From assembly GCF_040931995.1 (NCBI RefSeq), contig NZ_CP162412.1, forward strand, positions 1,922,001-1,986,000: a stretch of 64,000 bases of DNA. Direction: 5' to 3'. Each line of letters begins with the position of its first letter. The first letter of the stretch is position 1. Origin of the DNA: Pelagovum sp. HNIBRBA483 (GTDB lineage: Bacteria; Pseudomonadota; Alphaproteobacteria; Rhodobacterales; Rhodobacteraceae). Below, one piece after another: positions 37,389 through 46,546 of the stretch. The translations under genes and the position numbers were made by a program. The notes under the pieces are model-generated. The model saw nothing but the letters and a program-made list of their open reading frames with translations. It searched no databases and had not been told where the DNA came from.

Positions 37389-40300
37389 ATGCCGGAAAAC
37401 CTCACTCACAAACCGCGCACATCCTTACCGGAAGGTTATAAATCCGCACCCAACGCGCGTGCTCCATTTGTCGAACTTGGGCTGGCAAGCTGTTTCTCCT
37501 TCCTGCGTGGCGCTTCCGAAGCCGATGAATTGACCCATACAGCAAATGAACTCGGATATGACGCGCTGGGAATTGCCGATCTCAACAGCTTCGCGGGGGT
37601 TGTCCGCTTTCACACCGCCGCACAAAACCTCTCTCTCCGGCCGATCATCGGCACACGGATAAAGCTGATATCCGGAGAGGTATTTCTGGCCTACCCGACC
37701 AATCGCGATGCCTATGGCCGCCTGTCCCACCTGATCTCGAAAGGGCGCCGATACCGGCCAGACGGCAGCTGGCAATCAAAAGGGGAATGCGATCTCACGC
37801 TTGATTTGCTCGCAGCACATTCCGAAGGCAGTATCCTGATCCTCATCCCCGAGGTATCCCTCACAGGTCTGGAGCGCACCCTGCCCAGCCTCTGCGCCGC
37901 CCTGCCACAACTGGCATACATTGCCGCGTGCTGGCACTATCAAGGCAATGATCGCGCCCGCATAAACAGGTTGGATCAGCTAGCCACACAAAACGGGCTT
38001 TCAATCCTCGCGACAAATGACGTTCTCTATCATGCACCGGACCGACGCCCTTTACAGGATGTGATGACGTGTATCCGCGAAAAGGCGCACCTCGCAGATG
38101 CGGGGCGCCTCCTTCTCCCCAATGCGGAACGTCATCTTAAAGCACCCGCAGAAATGCAAAGGCTCTTCGCGGAATGGCCGCACGCGATCAGGGCAACCCG
38201 CATCGTTGCGGATCAATGTCGCTTTGACCTCCGCGAACTCGCCTATGAATACCCCCGTGAAGTGGTGCCGGAAGGCATGACACCGCAAACCCGCCTTGAA
38301 CAGCTCACATGGTCCGGCGCCGAAACCCGCTACCCTGACGGCATCCCTACGGAGACACAAAATACCCTGAAAAAAGAGCTTTCCATGATCAAAAAGCTCA
38401 ATATCGCCCAATATTTCCTTACAATTCACGATATCATCCGCTTTGCGCGAGAGGATTGCACCCCACCAATCCTTTGTCAGGGTCGTGGTTCTGCCGCAAA
38501 CTCGGCCGTCTGTTACGTCTTGGGCATTACATCCGTCGACCCTGCAAAACATCAGCTGTTGTTCGAACGCTTCATCAGCGAAGAACGCAAAGAACCCCCG
38601 GACATTGATGTCGATTTCGAACATGAGCGCCGCGAAGAGGTCATCCAACACATTTACCAGAAATACGGACGGGATCGCGCTGGCCTTTGCGCAACCGTGA
38701 TCCATTATCGCCCACGCTCCGCCATCCGCGAAGTGGGCAAGGTGATGGGTCTGTCGGAGGATGTCACAAGCGCGCTGGCCAAAACAGTCTGGGGTAGTTG
38801 GGAAAGCGACCTCGACAACGACCAAGCCAAAGAAGCCGGCGTCAATCTGCATGATCCACACCTCCGCAAGGTTCTCCATATCGCCCGCCAACTTATCGGC
38901 ATGCCGCGCCATCTCGGGCAGCATGTCGGCGGCTTCATCCTGACCGAACGCCGCCTGAGCGAAACTGTCCCCATCGGCAACGGCGCGATGGCCGATCGTT
39001 CCTTCATCGAATGGGACAAGGACGATATCGACGCCCTCGGCATTTTGAAGGTCGATATCCTCGCCTTGGGAATGCTCACCTGCATCCGCAAATGTTTCGA
39101 TCTGATCGACGCCCATTATGGTCGCCGGTACACACTCGCCAGCGTGCCTCAAGACGACGCCCGCGTTTACGAAATGCTCTGCCGCGGCGACAGTATCGGC
39201 GTGTTCCAAGTGGAAAGCCGCGCGCAGATCAATATGCTTCCCCGTCTCAGGCCGCGCGAATTCTACGATCTGGTCATCGAAGTCGCCATTGTACGCCCCG
39301 GCCCCATTCAGGGGGATATGGTGCATCCATACCTCCGCCGCCGAAACGGAGAAGAGGCCGTCGAATACCCATCGCCCACTCCGCCTAATGACCCAGCAGA
39401 GCTTAAAAACATTCTCAGCCGCACACTCGGCGTTCCGATCTTTCAGGAACAAGCGATGAAAATCGCGATTGATGCAGCGCAATTCTCCCCCGCAGAAGCC
39501 AATGAATTACGCAAGGCAATGGCGACCTTTCGCTCCAAAGGCACAATTGGCCGCCTAGAGGAAAAAATGGTCACACGCATGACAGCACGCGGTTACGAGG
39601 AGGATTTCGCCACACGATGCTTCAATCAGATCAAAGGTTTCGGAGAATACGGCTTCCCCGAAAGCCATGCCGCAAGCTTTGCACATCTGGTCTACGTTTC
39701 CAGTTGGCTCAAATGTCACTACCCCGCGGCCTTCACATGCGCCCTTCTCAACTCCCAACCGATGGGCTTTTATGCCCCCGCGCAACTGGTCCGCGATGCA
39801 CGCGAACACGGCGTCCAGGTCCGGCCTATAGATGTCAATTTCTCGCAATGGGACAGCACACTCGAACCGGCTTCCCTGCGCAGTGACCACGGTACCGAAC
39901 CGCATGGACCGGAAACGTTACCACCCCCACCCACCTACGCATTACGCCTCGGCTTTCGCCAAATTACCGGGTTCCGCAAAGAGAGCGCAGACAAACTGCT
40001 TTCCACCCGCACATCCCCCTTTCCGGACGTGGAAACACTGCACCGACAAAGCCGCCTGAGTGCCGCCCCCATCCGCAAACTCGCCGAAGCGGATGCCATG
40101 CGCTCCATGTTCATCGACCGCCGCCAAGCTCTATGGGAGGCCCGCGCCCTCAAGGACGCCCCCGCCCTGCCACTCTTTAATGAAACCGCCGATGAAGGAG
40201 CGGAAATTCCCGTACCCCTGCCCGAAATGCCGGTCTGCGAACAGGTGGTCAACGATTACCAAACCATGCGCCTCTCCCTAAAAGCGCATCCCATGACGTT

Positions 40301-40718
40301 TTTCCGATCAAGCCTCCACGAACAAAACGCCACCACCTGCGCAAACTTACAGAACAGTCGAAACGGACAACAAATCACACTTGCAGGCTTGGTCCTGATC
40401 CGCCAGCGACCCGGCAGCGCAAAGGGTGTTTGCTTCATAACCATCGAGGATGAAACCGGTGTCGCCAATATTGTCGTCTGGCCGCAAACGATGAAGGCCT
40501 ACCGCAGCGTCGTCATGCAGGCGCGACTGCTTCTTGTACAAGGGCGCATCCAAAGGGATGTCGACATTATTCACGTCATCGCCGACCGCCTGGAAGACCG
40601 GTCCGACCGCCTTCTTGCCCTCTCGAAAGATCGCGAGTTGCAAAGTACGCCCGCAGCCGCGTCTCACGGCCACCCACGAAACAACAGGATCATCCCCCAT
40701 AGCCGTGACTTCCACTAA
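37389..40718 (+). CDS. dnaE2: Error-prone DNA polymerase DnaE2 (ImuC)
   Basis: 1109-residue C-family polymerase for translesion synthesis. Order: PHP domain (VELGLASCFSFLRGASEADEL), polymerase core with catalytic PDIDVDFEHERR and QGRGSAANSAVCYVLGI, helix-hairpin-helix region (LRLGFRQITGFRKESA) and an OB-fold (LAGLVLIRQRPGSAKGV). AGGAG stands 8 bases before ATG 37389. It lies 80 bases after imuB in the same direction. ImuA, ImuB and DnaE2 together form the mutasome used in bacteria without PolV. Confidence 0.95.
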   Translation: MPENLTHKPRTSLPEGYKSAPNARAPFVELGLASCFSFLRGASEADELTHTANELGYDALGIADLNSFAGVVRFHTAAQNLSLRPIIGTRIKLISGEVFLAYPTNRDAYGRLSHLISKGRRYRPDGSWQSKGECDLTLDLLAAHSEGSILILIPEVSLTGLERTLPSLCAALPQLAYIAACWHYQGNDRARINRLDQLATQNGLSILATNDVLYHAPDRRPLQDVMTCIREKAHLADAGRLLLPNAERHLKAPAEMQRLFAEWPHAIRATRIVADQCRFDLRELAYEYPREVVPEGMTPQTRLEQLTWSGAETRYPDGIPTETQNTLKKELSMIKKLNIAQYFLTIHDIIRFAREDCTPPILCQGRGSAANSAVCYVLGITSVDPAKHQLLFERFISEERKEPPDIDVDFEHERREEVIQHIYQKYGRDRAGLCATVIHYRPRSAIREVGKVMGLSEDVTSALAKTVWGSWESDLDNDQAKEAGVNLHDPHLRKVLHIARQLIGMPRHLGQHVGGFILTERRLSETVPIGNGAMADRSFIEWDKDDIDALGILKVDILALGMLTCIRKCFDLIDAHYGRRYTLASVPQDDARVYEMLCRGDSIGVFQVESRAQINMLPRLRPREFYDLVIEVAIVRPGPIQGDMVHPYLRRRNGEEAVEYPSPTPPNDPAELKNILSRTLGVPIFQEQAMKIAIDAAQFSPAEANELRKAMATFRSKGTIGRLEEKMVTRMTARGYEEDFATRCFNQIKGFGEYGFPESHAASFAHLVYVSSWLKCHYPAAFTCALLNSQPMGFYAPAQLVRDAREHGVQVRPIDVNFSQWDSTLEPASLRSDHGTEPHGPETLPPPPTYALRLGFRQITGFRKESADKLLSTRTSPFPDVETLHRQSRLSAAPIRKLAEADAMRSMFIDRRQALWEARALKDAPALPLFNETADEGAEIPVPLPEMPVCEQVVNDYQTMRLSLKAHPMTFFRSSLHEQNATTCANLQNSRNGQQITLAGLVLIRQRPGSAKGVCFITIEDETGVANIVVWPQTMKAYRSVVMQARLLLVQGRIQRDVDIIHVIADRLEDRSDRLLALSKDRELQSTPAAASHGHPRNNRIIPHSRDFH

Positions 40719-40838
40719 ACTTGGCGTCACGGCCCACCAACGAGGGCAAGATCCCAACAGCGCTCACGACAAAATATCGCGCTCAACACTCGCCGTGTTT
40801 CTCAACCCGTGCTACAAAATGAGAAAAGAGCACAAGAC

Positions 40839-41450
40839 ATGACAAAATCAGAGAAACCTTACAGCCGCATTCAAAAGCAAAATCGCGAGAAAATCCTCGA
40901 TGCGGCTCTCGTCGTCTTCTCACAATTCGGCTTTCGCGGCGCGACACTCGATCAAATCGCCACGGCGGCAGGCCTGTCAAAGCCCAATATTATTTACTAT
41001 TTCAACGGCAAAGAAGATATCCACCGCACTCTGTTGGAACATCTACTAGACGCATGGCTCGCCCCGCTCCGCGCACTAGACCCAAACGGCGACCCCCGCG
41101 AGGAAATCCTCAAATATGTCCGGCGCAAATTGCAAATGAGCCGCGAAATGCCGCGTGAAAGTCGCCTTTTCGCCAACGAAGTCCTGCAAGGCGCGCCACG
41201 ACTGGGCGAAATCCTCGGCAGCGATCTCAAGGAACTCGTTGATGAAAAGGCATCGGTGATCGCGCAGTGGTCATCCGAAGGCAAGATCGCAAACATAGAT
41301 CCGTACCACCTGATATTCTCGATCTGGGCTCTCACCCAACACTATGCGGATTTCGACACCCAAGTTCGCACAATCTTGGAAAATCAGGATCCTTTTCCGG
41401 GAGCAACGGATTTCTTAGAACACGTCTACACGAGTATTCTGAGAGCCTAG
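40839..41450 (+). CDS. TetR-family regulator with RutR-like C-terminal domain
   Basis: 203 residues. N-terminal HTH: REKILDAALVVFSQFGFRGA, then TLDQIATAAGLSKPNIIYYF. The C-terminal part (ILKYVRRKLQMSREMPRESRLFANEVLQGAP and HLIFSIWALTQHYADF) is like the pyrimidine-sensing RutR/YcdC group. ATG 40839 gives the usual N-terminus. No rut genes are adjacent, so the target is unknown. It marks the left side of the AT-richer accessory stretch. Confidence 0.82.
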   Translation: MTKSEKPYSRIQKQNREKILDAALVVFSQFGFRGATLDQIATAAGLSKPNIIYYFNGKEDIHRTLLEHLLDAWLAPLRALDPNGDPREEILKYVRRKLQMSREMPRESRLFANEVLQGAPRLGEILGSDLKELVDEKASVIAQWSSEGKIANIDPYHLIFSIWALTQHYADFDTQVRTILENQDPFPGATDFLEHVYTSILRA

Positions 41451-41627
41451 ACGGCCACACATAGGAGTTCCCTCCTACGCCTAATTCGTCTCGACCATTC
41501 TAGCGGCGCCACAAATTTATAACCGCAACAAGAATTCACCTACACCATTACATTAGTGGAAACCCTCCATTGATTTGCACTTAGGTTTTGATCTCATACT
41601 AAACGCCATTTATCGAAGGCGAGGTGT

Positions 41628-42401
41628 ATGTTTGATAGTGTAAATCAAGCAGAAATTGCAGTACAGAGCATCGAGAAAATTCTGCTCAGCAATAGCCTTT
41701 GCGATGCTTGGGAAAGCCTAAGACGACCCCTTGAAAGCTTCGGCCTGAACAGGATCATTTATTGTCAAACAAGCGCCCAACTCGGACAAGGCACGACCAG
41801 CGAGGCTGAATGCCTGATTTTCACAAATCACGATAAAGATTACTCAGACTTCTTCATTGACTCATTCCGTTATCAATATTCCCCATTCTTTATTTGGAGC
41901 GTCAGAAATCCAGGCTTTATCAGTTGGGAAGTACTTACCAGCTACAAACTCCCCTCAAGCATGGAAAAAGCAGCGAAGAAAATTTCAAAGAGATTCTCAG
42001 AGTTCGATATTAGAGCCGGATATGCGGTAAGCTTTCCAAACACCACTCAAGGCAGAAAATCTGCAGCGTCTATATGCGGCAAACCCGAAGTTACGCAATC
42101 TGAGCTGGACGATATTTGGGAGAAGAATAGATTATTGATCGAAACACTCTTGTTAGCATTTGACAGCAAGGTCGCAACACTACCACATCCTGAGAACAAA
42201 ATAAGTTTAACGAAGCGCCAGAAGCAAGTGCTCTCATGGGTCGCCCAGGGAAAAACCAATCAGGATATATCTGATATTATGAATATTTCCACCAGTACAG
42301 TAGAAAAGCATTTGAGTGCAGCACGAGACGCCATGAATGCAACAACCACAACGCAAGCGGCAACCAAACTCGCGCTACTCAATAATTTAATATTAGAATA
42401 A
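41628..42401 (+). CDS. Solo LuxR-type regulator (autoinducer-binding-like domain plus HTH)
   Basis: 257 residues. N-terminal domain (about 1-165) resembles the acyl-homoserine-lactone binding fold; the C-terminal HTH (ISLTKRQKQVLSWVAQG, then TVEKHLSAARDAM) is clearly LuxR/GerE. No luxI synthase is nearby. In the ligand pocket the usual Asp-Pro reads Ser-Pro (YQYSPFF) while the later Trp is kept (FISWEV), so canonical AHL binding is doubtful. Base composition is AT-richer than the flanks, which suggests acquisition. Targets unknown. Confidence 0.8.
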   Translation: MFDSVNQAEIAVQSIEKILLSNSLCDAWESLRRPLESFGLNRIIYCQTSAQLGQGTTSEAECLIFTNHDKDYSDFFIDSFRYQYSPFFIWSVRNPGFISWEVLTSYKLPSSMEKAAKKISKRFSEFDIRAGYAVSFPNTTQGRKSAASICGKPEVTQSELDDIWEKNRLLIETLLLAFDSKVATLPHPENKISLTKRQKQVLSWVAQGKTNQDISDIMNISTSTVEKHLSAARDAMNATTTTQAATKLALLNNLILE

Positions 42402-42427
42402 AGCCATTCTATTCAGTTATTTTTGAG

Positions 42428-42808
42428 CTACAGTTCTTCCGCTGTCACTTTATCGAACATAAACCCACCCAATTCGCAAAAGAGTTCTCGATCCAGCCTG
42501 ACCAGTTTCTTGCGCCGGTTTGCAGGATCAGGTTCAACCACGATGACACCAGCATCTTTCAAACGATTGATAAAACGGCCAAAAGCCTCCCTATGCGGCC
42601 GGCCATTCCGGATCATCATCCAAAGCTCATCTATTCCGAGACTGCTATCATCATAGACGTACAAATAAAGCAGAACCTCAAAGCCGTATGCCCGCTCATT
42701 GAATGGGTGGCATAATTTTAAAAAATCGTTGAAACTATCAAGTAATATTCTGTCAGCCGACGGTATTCTAAACCTGTCCTCTACGAGATCACTCCTAAAA
42801 CCAGGCAT
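42428..42808 (-). CDS. Small winged-helix DNA-binding protein, MarR-like
   Basis: 126 residues with a predicted winged helix-turn-helix: SLGIDELWMMIRNGRPH, then REAFGRFINRLKDAGV as recognition helix, and VVEPDPANRRKKLVRLD as wing. It resembles MarR-family proteins in layout but I cannot place it in a named subgroup. It is convergent with luxR (26-base gap). Function not known. Confidence 0.6.
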   Translation of the reverse strand: MPGFRSDLVEDRFRIPSADRILLDSFNDFLKLCHPFNERAYGFEVLLYLYVYDDSSLGIDELWMMIRNGRPHREAFGRFINRLKDAGVIVVEPDPANRRKKLVRLDRELFCELGGFMFDKVTAEEL

Positions 42809-42980
42809 TTAGAACCGTCCCACAACTTCTTTTCTTTAAGGTACCTGAAACGTTATAGCAAATAACTAGCGGAAAACCGGAGAAAATGGCTGAAATATAC
42901 GATATATCATTATCTTTATTCCGTATTTTCTTTCCGCATGGACGACCGATATTGCAGGTAGCTCCTCGTTTGGTCACTTC

Positions 42981-43496
42981 ATGAAAAAAACACTCATCTT
43001 CCTCGTCGCGCATTCATACATCGCTGTGATCGGGTATCTCATGTTCACGGCAATGGCTGCACTGGCCGACACTCAGCCTCAAGATACCGACGAAAACTTG
43101 AACCTAGCAGAATTCGCTGCCTTCGTTAGCAAATACTCACCGGCTGTTGGTACCGGTCAGGCAGTTCAAGTTCTTCGGAACGATCACTACAGCTGCCGAT
43201 CTCTTTACTTTAATGCGTATATTTGCAACCAATCTGGCAGAGTCGGAGATATCACCCTCCTGCCCGGCAAATCCGGCGTCGGAACAATATACGTTATCGA
43301 TTGCTCATATTTTAGGTTGTGCTCGATGCCTGACGAGGACGTCATTGCGCACACGAAAAGGATTATCGAACCCAAAAACGACCGCCCTGCCTCTATCTTT
43401 CAGGTGCCACCAAGGTCGTTAGCATTGCCAGAACTCGGGGCGCGTGTAGCTTATTTTAACTTTGCCGCACGGATTTACCCAATCAACTCAAACTAG
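42981..43496 (+). CDS. Secreted protein of unknown family with four cysteines
   Basis: 171 residues starting MKKTLIFLVAHSYIAVIGYL; a signal peptide with probable cleavage after ALA (about residue 29). The mature part has four Cys (YSCRSLY, YICNQS, DCSYF, LCSMP), an even number that could form two disulfides in the periplasm or outside. No family is recognised. It lies in the AT-richer stretch, divergent from the winged-helix gene. I see no enzyme motif. Confidence 0.6.
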   Translation: MKKTLIFLVAHSYIAVIGYLMFTAMAALADTQPQDTDENLNLAEFAAFVSKYSPAVGTGQAVQVLRNDHYSCRSLYFNAYICNQSGRVGDITLLPGKSGVGTIYVIDCSYFRLCSMPDEDVIAHTKRIIEPKNDRPASIFQVPPRSLALPELGARVAYFNFAARIYPINSN

Positions 43497-43809
43497 ACTT
43501 AACTTTTCCACATTCCGCCGATACGGAGAGGCAAATATAGGCACCGCAACCATTCTGTCGTACCAATCCAATATGCGGCGAAAATGGCTCTGATCATACG
43601 CGTGATGCCGATTCAGCACCGGAGAGACGCTTTCATCCGCCGGTTCATAGACATTTCCCTACGAGAGATACATCGCGGCGATTCCATGTCGACTGGTGTT
43701 CAAATACTTTCAGCAGCCTAACAAACCAAGGATGCGACAGCTTTTCCTGGCACTGAAGAACAATAGAAATCTGACCTAAGGCTTTGACAAAATAAGATAT
43801 TTTTGAAAA
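43497..43809. other. Non-coding stretch before tRNA-Thr
   Basis: 313 bases without a convincing gene between the secreted-protein gene and tRNA-Thr. I looked for a repeat of the tRNA 3' end that would mark an integration site and found none, nor an integrase. No clear hairpin or operator was seen. Confidence 0.6.
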
Positions 43810-43885
43810 TGGTGCCCCCACACGGACTCGAACCGCGGACCTACTGATTACAAATCAGTTGCTCTACCAGCTGAGCTATAGGGGC
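43810..43885 (-). tRNA. tRNA-Thr (anticodon TGT)
   Basis: A 76-base cloverleaf on the minus strand: acceptor GCCCCTA/TGGGGGC (one T-G pair), D arm GCTC/GAGC, anticodon stem ACTGA/TCAGT with loop TTTGTAA (anticodon TGT), T arm CGCGG/CCGTG with TTCGAGT, and encoded CCA. It bounds the AT-richer stretch on its right. Confidence 0.97.
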
Positions 43886-43926
43886 ACTGACCGCCGTTTA
43901 ATCGTTCATTCTTCCGGACGCAAGCC

Positions 43927-45582
43927 TCAACGATTGGCTCTTGCAAGGAAGATTACCGCCACGAGCCCGACCCCCGTAATCATCAAAGATGCTGTCGATG
44001 CTTCGGCAATTTTCTCCAACGACGCTTTTTCATGAACGAGCGTGGCCAGGGTATTATAGTTGAATGGGCGCAAAAGCAGCGTCGCAGGAAGCTCTTTCAC
44101 CGCATCTACGAAAACCAACAACAGCGCGGAGCCGACCGAGGCGCTCATAAGCGGAAGATAAACGCGCCTCAATGCACCGCCCGCCCCTTGCCCGAGCGAT
44201 CTGGCGGCCATCGGCAAACTCGGTGAAATGCGCCCAAAGGCGGCATCAACCGTTCCCTGCGCAATCGCAAAGAACCGCACGACATAAGCCAATACCAAAG
44301 CCGCCGCCGTTCCGGTAAAGAGCAACCCCGGATCCCACCCGGAAAGCGCGAGAATGCCATCCGCGAACCAGTTATCGAAGGCGGCAAGCGGCACCAAGAT
44401 TCCCAGCCCCAGAACAGCCCCGGGCGCGGCATAGCCAATCGCTGTGACAGGCATCAGCATGGACGGCAGTTTCCGGCGCGAAATTCTCACCCCGTAGACC
44501 ATAAATACGCCGCCGATGACGGTCAAAAGCGCCGCTACCCCGCCGACGAACACCGTATGCCAAAGCGCTCGCAACAGTCCGGGGCGGGCCCAGTCTGCCG
44601 CATCAAGCGAGTGCGAGATCAACACCGATACCGGCAACAAAAAGCCCATAAAAAACGGCAAGAAACAGGCAATAGCCGCCGCCGCCGCCCGCATTCCCTG
44701 CAAAGGCGTGCGCACAACCGGCCTAAAGCCGCGGGCCGAGCTGGAGAACTGGCTTCGCCGCCTACTCAGTTTCTCCAATGTGACCAAGATCACGATAAGC
44801 GCGAGAACACAGGTCGCAATCTGGGCCGCACCACCTAGGTTGCCCGCCTGTAACCAAACCGAGAAGATCCCCGTCGTCAGTGTTTGAACCGCAAAAAAAT
44901 CGACCGTCCCAAAGTCATTGACAGTTTCCATCATCACGACTGCAACGCCCGCCATGATCGCAGGTCTTGCAAGCGGTAGGCCCACGCGAATGAACCGTCC
45001 AAGCGGCCCTGCCCCAAGCGCACGCGCGACCTCAAATGGAGCGCCGCTCTGCTCGCGAAACGCTGCTCTCGCGAGGATATAAACATACGGAAAAAGCGCA
45101 CCACTCAGGACAACAACAGCCGCGCCTCGCGACCGGATCGGGGGGAACCAATAGTCCCGCGAACTTTCCCAGCCGAAAAGGCCGCGCAGTCCTGTCTGAA
45201 CTGGGCCTGCGTACTCTAAAAAGTCAACGAGAGCGAAAGCGCCGACATAGGCTGGGACTGCTAAAGGTAACAACAACGCCCACTCCAGCCAACGGCGCAT
45301 CGGAAAATCATACATAACAATCAACCAAGCCGCGCCTGCTCCGACCGATGCCGTTATCGCCCCCACGCTGAACATCAAGATCAGCGAATTAGCGGCGTAG
45401 CGAGGCAGCGTGGTCGCCAAGAGATGCGGCCAGATGTTCTCGCTTGGAAAAAATGCAAAGTAGAAAACCGCAGCAATCGGCAATAGAACCAATATCGCGA
45501 TGACGGCAGCGCCGATTGACCACGGATCTGCGCGTTTGACAGAGCGGCCTTTCGCTAAAAACTGACTCGTTTTATCAGACAT
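43927..45582 (-). CDS. Iron(III)-type ABC transporter permease, two fused domains
   Basis: 551 residues with two homologous permease halves, each with an ATPase-docking EAA loop (EVARALGAGPLGRFIRVGLPLARP and MAARSLGQGAGGALRRVYLPL). This is the FbpB/SfuB layout of ferric-iron importers. Neither a binding protein nor an ATPase gene is adjacent, so partners must be encoded elsewhere. Iron is the likely but unproven substrate. Confidence 0.85.
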   Translation of the reverse strand: MSDKTSQFLAKGRSVKRADPWSIGAAVIAILVLLPIAAVFYFAFFPSENIWPHLLATTLPRYAANSLILMFSVGAITASVGAGAAWLIVMYDFPMRRWLEWALLLPLAVPAYVGAFALVDFLEYAGPVQTGLRGLFGWESSRDYWFPPIRSRGAAVVVLSGALFPYVYILARAAFREQSGAPFEVARALGAGPLGRFIRVGLPLARPAIMAGVAVVMMETVNDFGTVDFFAVQTLTTGIFSVWLQAGNLGGAAQIATCVLALIVILVTLEKLSRRRSQFSSSARGFRPVVRTPLQGMRAAAAAIACFLPFFMGFLLPVSVLISHSLDAADWARPGLLRALWHTVFVGGVAALLTVIGGVFMVYGVRISRRKLPSMLMPVTAIGYAAPGAVLGLGILVPLAAFDNWFADGILALSGWDPGLLFTGTAAALVLAYVVRFFAIAQGTVDAAFGRISPSLPMAARSLGQGAGGALRRVYLPLMSASVGSALLLVFVDAVKELPATLLLRPFNYNTLATLVHEKASLEKIAEASTASLMITGVGLVAVIFLARANR

Positions 45583-45661
45583 ATCGAGCGGTTACCGAAA
45601 TCCGGTTTCGCTGTCCAGAAATGTCCTTATATTGAGAACAAACAACAGACAGGCAAAGACC

Positions 45662-46540
45662 ATGCAAATCGCCTTCCACATTGGCGCCAATTGCACCGAC
45701 GATGACCAGCTCATCAAGTCGATCCGTAAAAACGCAGCCGCGCTCGAGATGGAAGGTATCCATGTCCCGCCAATAGGGCGGTATCGCAGAATTATCCGTG
45801 AAACCGTTCAGAACCTCGACAGCCCGCAACCCCATATCGACGTTCGCGAAAAACTCCTCGACGCGATCATCGATAACCCGCATCACACTGAGCGCCTCGT
45901 TCTGTCGAACAGCGCATTCCTATGCGTCTCTAACAGAATATTTGAAGGGGCTAGTTTCTACCAACTCGCCGACGAAAAGATTGAAGCCATCAGCAGGATA
46001 TTCGCCAACGACGAATTGGAGCTGTATTTAGCCATCCGGAATCCTGCCAGCTTTGTCCCCGCGGCTTACATGGAATCCAAGAAAGCCACCTTCGGCGCAT
46101 ACATGCACGGCATGAACCCGAATGACATTAGATGGTCCGAGCTGATCACGCGTATCCAAGCGCTGGCACCCAATGCCACCCTAACCGTTTGGGCCAATGA
46201 AGATACACCTCTTATTTGGGCTGAGTTGATGAGAGAGCTGTCCGGGGTTGACCCTCTCACCCGCATCACAGGCGGGTTTGATCTGCTCGCAACCATCATG
46301 TCAAAGGCTGGGATGCAACGCTTTACCAGTTACCTGAAGAGCCATCCCCCCCAGAGCGAAGCCCAAAAAAGGCGCGTGATTTCCGCCTTCCTCGACAAAT
46401 TCGCTCTTGAGGAAGAAATCGATCAAGAGATCTCGATCCCAGAATGGACCGAAGCGCTCGTCGACAAACTCACGGAGACGTACGAAGACGATCTCGTCAC
46501 GATTCAACAAATGCCGAATGTGCGATTCATCGCGCCCTAG
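45662..46540 (+). CDS. Protein of unknown function
   Basis: 292 residues, no signal peptide or membrane segment. It starts at ATG 45662 after an AGGCAAAG site, giving MQIAFHIGANCTDDDQLI. An N-terminal beta strand and a later ELYLAIRNPASFVPAAY segment recall sulfotransferase-like nucleotide-binding folds of marine bacteria, but no PAPS-loop is clear. Divergent from the iron-type permease. The family is not one I can name. Confidence 0.6.
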   Translation: MQIAFHIGANCTDDDQLIKSIRKNAAALEMEGIHVPPIGRYRRIIRETVQNLDSPQPHIDVREKLLDAIIDNPHHTERLVLSNSAFLCVSNRIFEGASFYQLADEKIEAISRIFANDELELYLAIRNPASFVPAAYMESKKATFGAYMHGMNPNDIRWSELITRIQALAPNATLTVWANEDTPLIWAELMRELSGVDPLTRITGGFDLLATIMSKAGMQRFTSYLKSHPPQSEAQKRRVISAFLDKFALEEEIDQEISIPEWTEALVDKLTETYEDDLVTIQQMPNVRFIAP

Positions 46541-46546
46541 GTTGCC

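Noticed and set aside
38052-39482. 476-codon open frame on the minus strand inside dnaE2
   Set aside because: It lies wholly antisense to the well-supported polymerase core, has no ribosome site and no recognisable domain; codon bias of the real gene explains it.
43497-43809. tRNA-Thr integration site
   Set aside because: No repeat of the tRNA 3' end and no integrase gene were found in the adjacent stretch.
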